A stretch of DNA of 64,000 nucleotides from Camellia lanceoleosa (lineage: Eukaryota; Streptophyta; Magnoliopsida; Ericales; Theaceae), in contig CM045761.1 in NCBI GenBank assembly GCA_025200525.1, positions 103,888,182 through 103,952,181 of the forward strand. Direction: 5' to 3'. Below, one piece after another: positions 59,283-64,000 of this stretch. How positions within the stretch are numbered: the first letter of the stretch is position 1; every line of letters begins with the position of its first letter. The notes beneath the pieces were generated by a model that worked only from the letters and a program-made list of their open reading frames with translations, was not told the DNA's origin and did not search any database. Both the position numbers and the translations under genes were made by a program.

Positions 59283-60507
59283 TAGATGCCACAAATACAT
59301 TCCAAAATGGGACATTCATTCATTTATATAAAATAACATTTCATAAACATGACTCATATAACAATTTACAAAACACTTTTCGAACATATCCTTATAGAGA
59401 TATTACTCACAGTGGGAGTGACTCAAATATAACTCCTCGAATGTCCAATCTACACAAAGCACACAAATGAACATACCAAAACACAATTATTACTCTCTTG
59501 ATCACATATAACTTCTCTTATTCTTTCCTTTCTAAGTAAATTGAATTCATAGTTTACTTATTCTTTCTTAATCTAATAAACCAATCCCTTACTTTGTTTC
59601 ATAACTAATTACTTATGTTGGTTTTTAGCTTAGTAATCTTCAATGAGCCATAAATCATGCCTACGAATGCTTAGGAAGAGGTGAGATCGAAATCTGAATA
59701 AAGTGTGATTTTCCAAAACATACTAAAAATAGCCTAATTGCTTGAGCCCTACTTGGTTGCTCGAGCATATTGTATTGTCTGCAAAAATATTGGATGGGTT
59801 GAAAGTGCACATGAGCCAATACTTGGTCGCTCAAGTAAGTAGCAAACATAAGGTAGGTTCGCTCGAGCCACCAATTGGTCGCTCGATCAGTTCGTAAGGA
59901 CTACAAAAGTTTTTAAAGCTCAAAATATTCACTCAAGCCACCTATTGGTCACTTGAGCAGTCTGTAAATTTTCTGGGTTTTCAAAACTAAAATTTGAGCT
60001 CTCAAATTCCATTTCAAAATTTGGGGTTACGCATGGGTTGTTCAAAACATGAATTTACTTCCGAAATCACAAATACATGACCCCTTTAAAAATCATTTAC
60101 TCAAAATTTCATTAATTTTAGCAAAACTTAATTCAAATCTTTATGCATGTAAAGAATTTTAAATTCTTTTTCTCTTGGTTTTCAAAACATGAAATTAAGC
60201 ATGTGAGCCATGAATTTTTCTGAAATCATATGTAAATTAAAAGCTTTCATACATACAAGAACTTCAAAAATTCAAAGCAAAAAGATAAAACCCTCAATTT
60301 CTTGCTCAAAACCCATTTTTCTTATAAAAACCATTGAATTGATTCTGTAACTCTCTTAATCTGATCTATAAGACAAAGATTCTATATGAATTGAATATTA
60401 TTTTCATACCTTAAGCTTTAATTTCAGAAATTATTTGTTGGTTTCCTCTAAGTCTTCTTGTTCTTCCTTCAATTCTACAAATCTTGAGCTTTCATTTTTT
60501 GGAATGG

Positions 60508-60508
<1 letters not shown>

Positions 60509-60540
<32 letters not shown>

Positions 60541-60700
60541 AAGCTTACTCTAGTACAATACAAAATGAGTCTAACTCTTGACTCATTAGAATACACACAC
60601 ACACACACACTTCACTTCTTCATTCCACGTGTGCACACACTTGCACAATTCCTTTGAGCTCCAGGTCAACACTCACATGTAGATACACACACACACACAA
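60509..60700. repeat. CT and CA microsatellites in LTR B
   Basis: A CT run (60509-60538) and CA runs (about 60590-60611 and 60685-60699) lie in the presumed leader part of the LTR. Confidence 0.7.
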
Positions 60701-61249
60701 ATTTCTTTATACACCCACACAGCTCAGTACACCTACACCCAATTTTCTCAACACAAGTCTAATAAGAATGACCCACTTTTTGACTTAAAGTCTCCAACAC
60801 AAAAACATACACACAAGTGGGACTATCTTAACTCTTGAATACACAGTTAGCTTAATTAAATCACAATTAACCATACTTAGTATTAAATCAATTCCCACAT
60901 GACTTAATTAGTCTAATTATCTTCAATTGAGGCCTAATTAATCATATTTAATTTTATCAATCTGAATAAGGTTTTCAATCAAACTCCCAAAAGGCTCTAA
61001 ATATTAAATTAAACTTATTGCCATCACCAATTTTGGTTTTTCAAATCATTAAGGCTCCAATTTCTAGTCAGACCCAAAATTCTTGTTAATAAATTACACA
61101 TTCAAATTAGTCATCTCATAAGTAAATTTAATTCAGAATAATCATAATTCCTAATCCTCATAACTAAATTAACTTAATTAATTCTAGTTCGATACCAATT
61201 CGTCAAATTTTATTTTTTCTAAAATGAATTGAATATTTAATTAAACTCT

Positions 61250-61829
61250 TGTGGGGATATATTTTCTGAGTACCAACATGTGGCAAGGTGACGCCAACGT
61301 GTCAGCTGAGGTGCCACGTGTCTTGGCCGTTGTGCCGAGGTCATCTCGCATAGGCCGAGGTTACCTCCGAAGATATCGGAATCCGAGATAAGCGGATAGG
61401 GGACAAGAGTCCTAGAATGAAGAGAAAACTCATCCTGGATATGGACAAGAGTCCTAGATTGGGAGAAGACTTCAGTTTGGGTAAAGATAAGACTCTTGGA
61501 GAGTTTATCCTAATCCCACTGGGAGTCCCAGATTAGCAGTAATCCTAAGTCCATTAGGGTCAGGCTCCTATTGGGACTAGGATTGTATTGGCTATAAAAG
61601 AGGGGCACCCCCATGGGTCTAAGGTATGTTTATATACTCAAGTTTATGAGTTGAATACTTGATTATCTTTGAGAGATATACTGACTTGATCGTCGGAGTG
61701 CCCCTGGGTGGAAGAACCACCGCCGGAGCCTTTTCTTTCGTTGCAGGACAGCAAGGTGCCATCTATTCTGCCTGTGTTCTACAGCTGAATTCCTAAGGAA
61801 GGCAGTGTGGTCAGAAAATCACTCACACA
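61250..61829 (+). mobile_element. 5' LTR of Ty3/gypsy element C
   Basis: It starts TGTGGGGATATATTTTC and ends CACACA before a primer-binding site. A TATA box is at 61593-61600. TACTGACTTGATCGTCGGAG at 61679 is shared with the LTR of element A. The LTR is inserted in the 5' LTR of element B. Confidence 0.75.
61593..61600 (+). promoter_or_regulatory. TATA box of LTR C
   Basis: GGCTATAAAAGAGG sits about 85 bases before the shared GTCGGAG motif, a similar spacing to LTR A. Confidence 0.6.
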
Positions 61830-61830
61830 A

Positions 61831-61850
61831 TTTGGCGCCGTCTGTGGGAA
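61831..61850 (+). promoter_or_regulatory. Primer-binding site of element C
   Basis: TTTGGCGCCGTCTGTGGGAA follows the LTR and is the common form in plant Tat-type gypsy elements. Confidence 0.7.
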
Positions 61851-61864
61851 AGAAAGAAGAATAG

Positions 61865-62400
61865 ATGGCCAATAATGGACAGAAGGATCAGATTGAAGAC
61901 AACACTCCTGCTGGGAGTAGGAGACTTATCGACCTTGACGTTGAAGGGGACGACTGCAACACAGAAACTCGTGACTAGAGTCACGGAGTGAAAGACGCTG
62001 GCCAGGAAGGTGATGCCCCAAAGACAACAGATCGAAACGGATACTACAATGAAGATGACCTCCAGGTATGAATGGATAGATACCTACGGAGGAACGAAAA
62101 CCCTTCCAAAAGGGATGCAAACACAGGGGGCATGAGCGCTCCCAAGGAGATAACATTCAAGTATAGAAGAGCTCAACCTGAGTGAGCAGATCCTGGATTC
62201 CAGATCCCGGATCCGAGAAGACATGATCTTGGCCTAGATGAGTAGGCCCGAAAAGACGAGAGCTCAGCCTGAGAGAGCAAATCCAAGATTTCAACAGACA
62301 AGATCTCGGCGCTTAAGTCCGAGAAAAGTGAGAGCACAGCGAGCAGATCTAAGATCCCAGAGGATAAAAAGAAAACACACAAGATCAGACTAAAGCTGGC
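61865..62400 (+). pseudogene. gag N-terminal remnant of element C
   Basis: The frame opens with ATG at 61865 (MANNGQKDQIEDNTPAGSRR) about 15 bases after the primer-binding site. It contains in-frame stops at 61976 and 62066. After about 62165 the sequence becomes a charged, repeat-rich stretch with GAGCTCAACCTGAG / GAGCTCAGCCTGAG copies. Nothing similar to the capsid core is seen before the tandem array starts. Confidence 0.5.
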
Positions 62401-62474
62401 CGGGTTGAAAACCCCGGCTTGAATCCTAGAAGATGCTTAAACTGAAGTTAAGCCGAGATTATTCCTTATCTTCA

Positions 62475-63315
62475 CTTGTTAAAATTTGTAGCAATTTACA
62501 AGTTGAAGTTAAGCTGAGATGGTTTCTTATTACCACTTGTTGAAATTTGTAGCAATTTACAAGTTGGTCAAACCGATGCAAAGTTTACCACTTGTTGAAA
62601 TTTGTAGCAATTTACAAGTTGGTCAAACCGATACAAAGTTTACCACTTGTTGAAATTTGTAGCAATTTACAAGTTGGTCAAACCGATGCAAAGTTTACCA
62701 CTTGTTGAAATTTGTAGCAATTTACAAGTTGGTCAAACCGATACAAAGTTTACCACTTGTTGAAATTTGTAGCAATTTACAAGTTGGTCAAACCGATACA
62801 AAGTTTACCACTTGTTGAAATTTGTAGCAATTTACAAGTTGGTCAAACCGATGCAAAGTTTACCACTTGTTGAAATTTGTAGCAATTTACAAGTTGGTCA
62901 AATCGATACAAAGTTTACCACTTGTTGAAATTTGTAGCAATTTACAAGTGGGAGTTAAGTCGATTATTTTCTCTTCGCTTGTTGAAATTTGTAGCAATTT
63001 ACAAGTCGAAGTGAAGCCGATGTTATTACTTATAGACTTATGGCAATCTACTGGTTGGCTAAACCAAAAAAAGATGCTTAACACTTGTTGAAATTTGTAA
63101 CAATTTACAAGTTGAAGTTAAGCCGACATATGATCATCTGTTGAAATTTGTAGCAATTTACAGGTTGAGGTAAAAGCTAAGTATATTGTTTAAACCCTTG
63201 TTGAAATTTGTAGCAATTTACAAGTAGATCACTGTTTAACACTTGTTATAACTTGAGAAAAGTTTACTGTATATGTTAGTCCTTGTTGAAATTTGTAGCA
63301 ATTTACAAGTAGGTT
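62475..63315. repeat. 55-bp tandem array with hairpin core (element C)
   Basis: The core CTTGTTGAAATTTGTAGCAA followed by TTTACAAG repeats with a 55-base period from about 62536 to 62921, with spacer GGTCAAACCGATRCAAAGTT. More divergent copies continue with irregular spacing to about 63310, and single copies occur near 63400 and 63910. The core ends CTTGT and ACAAG are complementary and the flanking GAAATT/AATTT parts extend the imperfect stem. Confidence 0.85.
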
Positions 63316-63704
63316 AGAGTGAAATTACTGTTTACATATTTATTGCAACTTGAGAAAAGTTTGCAAAGTTTACATTGAAAAGTATATGTTTTATACTTGT
63401 TGAAATTTATGAAAAGATTGCAGGTCAGTATCTTGCCGAAGTAAAACTTGCAGTTATTATACCCGAGGTATGTAACCCCGAGAAGATTGTGCAAAGGAAG
63501 AATTATGTAAATCACACAAAATATTCTAAGTATAGAATCATGCAAAGGCAGCCAAGAAAAGACAAAGGCACAAGCATTCAGAGAAGGAAAGTTAAATTAG
63601 ACATTCAAGAACAAAGAGGCACATCGGCCATATGAAGAGCTTACATTGTCTAAAAAACAAGAAGGTACAAGAGTACAAGCGACAAAAAAGGAAAAACCTC
63701 AAAA

Positions 63705-63905
63705 ACCGAGATGACGTTTAACTGAAGTTAAACTGAGATGATGTTTAACTGAAGTTAAACTAAGATGATGTTTAACCAAAGTTAAACTGAGGTGATGCTT
63801 AACCGAAGTTAAGCCGAGATGATGTTTAACCGAAGTTAAACGGAGATGATGCTTAAATCGAAGTTAAGTCGAGATGATGTTTAACCGAAGTTAAAACGAA
63901 TGATG
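63705..63905. repeat. 27-bp tandem array (element C)
   Basis: About seven units of the type GATGATGTTTAACCGAAGTT AAACNGA start near 63711, 63739, 63766, 63793, 63820, 63847 and 63875. GTTTAAC and GTTAAAC within each unit are complementary, giving a small stem. Confidence 0.8.
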
Positions 63906-64000
63906 ATAACACTTGTTGAAATTCTGAGAGAATTTACAAGTTAAAGAGTGCACAAAGTTAAATGTCGGCAAAAGATTCACCAGAGTCAAACGTCGTTTTG

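Larger units (their letters stand above)
55592..61249 (-). mobile_element. Element B: LTR retrotransposon lacking clear coding
   Basis: Two direct copies of an LTR lie at 55592-56464 and from 58375 upward. Both share GGTTTAGGCCATGA, GTAATCAGGCCTCAAAG and CCAATTGCTCACCTA-like blocks over about 750 bases. On the - strand the longer, 5' LTR is followed by TGGTATCAGAGC (58363-58374), a primer-binding site. The 3' LTR is preceded by a purine tract (CTAAGGGAAAGATAT) and starts TGTGACAACCCC at 56464. The 1.9-kb interior has no recognisable gag or pol. The 5' LTR is at least 2.87 kb and is cut by element C at 61250. Confidence 0.7.

Noticed and set aside
62500..63960. CRISPR-like array
   Set aside because: The spacers are themselves repeated rather than unique, and the context is a plant gypsy retrotransposon, so it is an ordinary tandem array.

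Overview
The window is nuclear DNA of a flowering plant, probably a dicot. It is AT-rich, with long introns, dispersed host genes and many layers of transposable elements. The species cannot be fixed from the sequence. No RNA gene, CRISPR array or bacterial-type operon was seen.

Three host genes are supported. (1) A NIPA-type magnesium transporter on the + strand (4791-11244), with eight exons ending in a clear stop but no visible first exon; one intron is GC-AG and another carries a decayed Ty1/copia element. (2) A single-exon 160-residue plant protein of unknown function (18677-19159, +). (3) A complete seven-exon DUF616 (MUCI70/TOD1-like) putative glycosyltransferase gene on the - strand (41694 down to 31376, 705 residues), whose introns hold two hAT-type elements with exact 8-bp target duplications, an Au-like SINE and a G-rich tandem repeat.

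From left to right: 1-778 is the end of an LTR on the - strand; 1004-3400 holds a hAT-like relic and a broken LINE; 4791-11244 is NIPA; 13450-14156 is an internally expanded SINE with target duplications; 14.2-20.1 kb is AT-rich with small MITEs and gene 2; 20121-28683 is a CACTA transposon with TTA duplications that carries intron-containing fragments of TOPLESS, importin-9 and phosphoglycerate kinase genes; 30034-30641 is a hAT-like element; 31376-41694 is the DUF616 gene; 43.1-64 kb is a nest of LTR retrotransposons.

The right-hand nest contains element A (Ty3/gypsy, Tat-like, two RNase H domains, from 44345), which landed inside a hAT-like element and was itself hit by a 3.57-kb solo-LTR-like insertion exactly in its protease active-site region. 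Element B (- strand, 55592 onward) has little or no coding capacity and LTRs of very different length. Element C (from 61250) lies inside the LTR of B and carries 55-bp and 27-bp tandem arrays up to the window edge.

The most notable object is the CACTA element: it has collected pieces of three unrelated housekeeping or regulatory genes in one orientation, and the importin-9 and PGK exons would join in frame if spliced. All coding regions of the mobile elements seen here are broken, so none appears autonomous.
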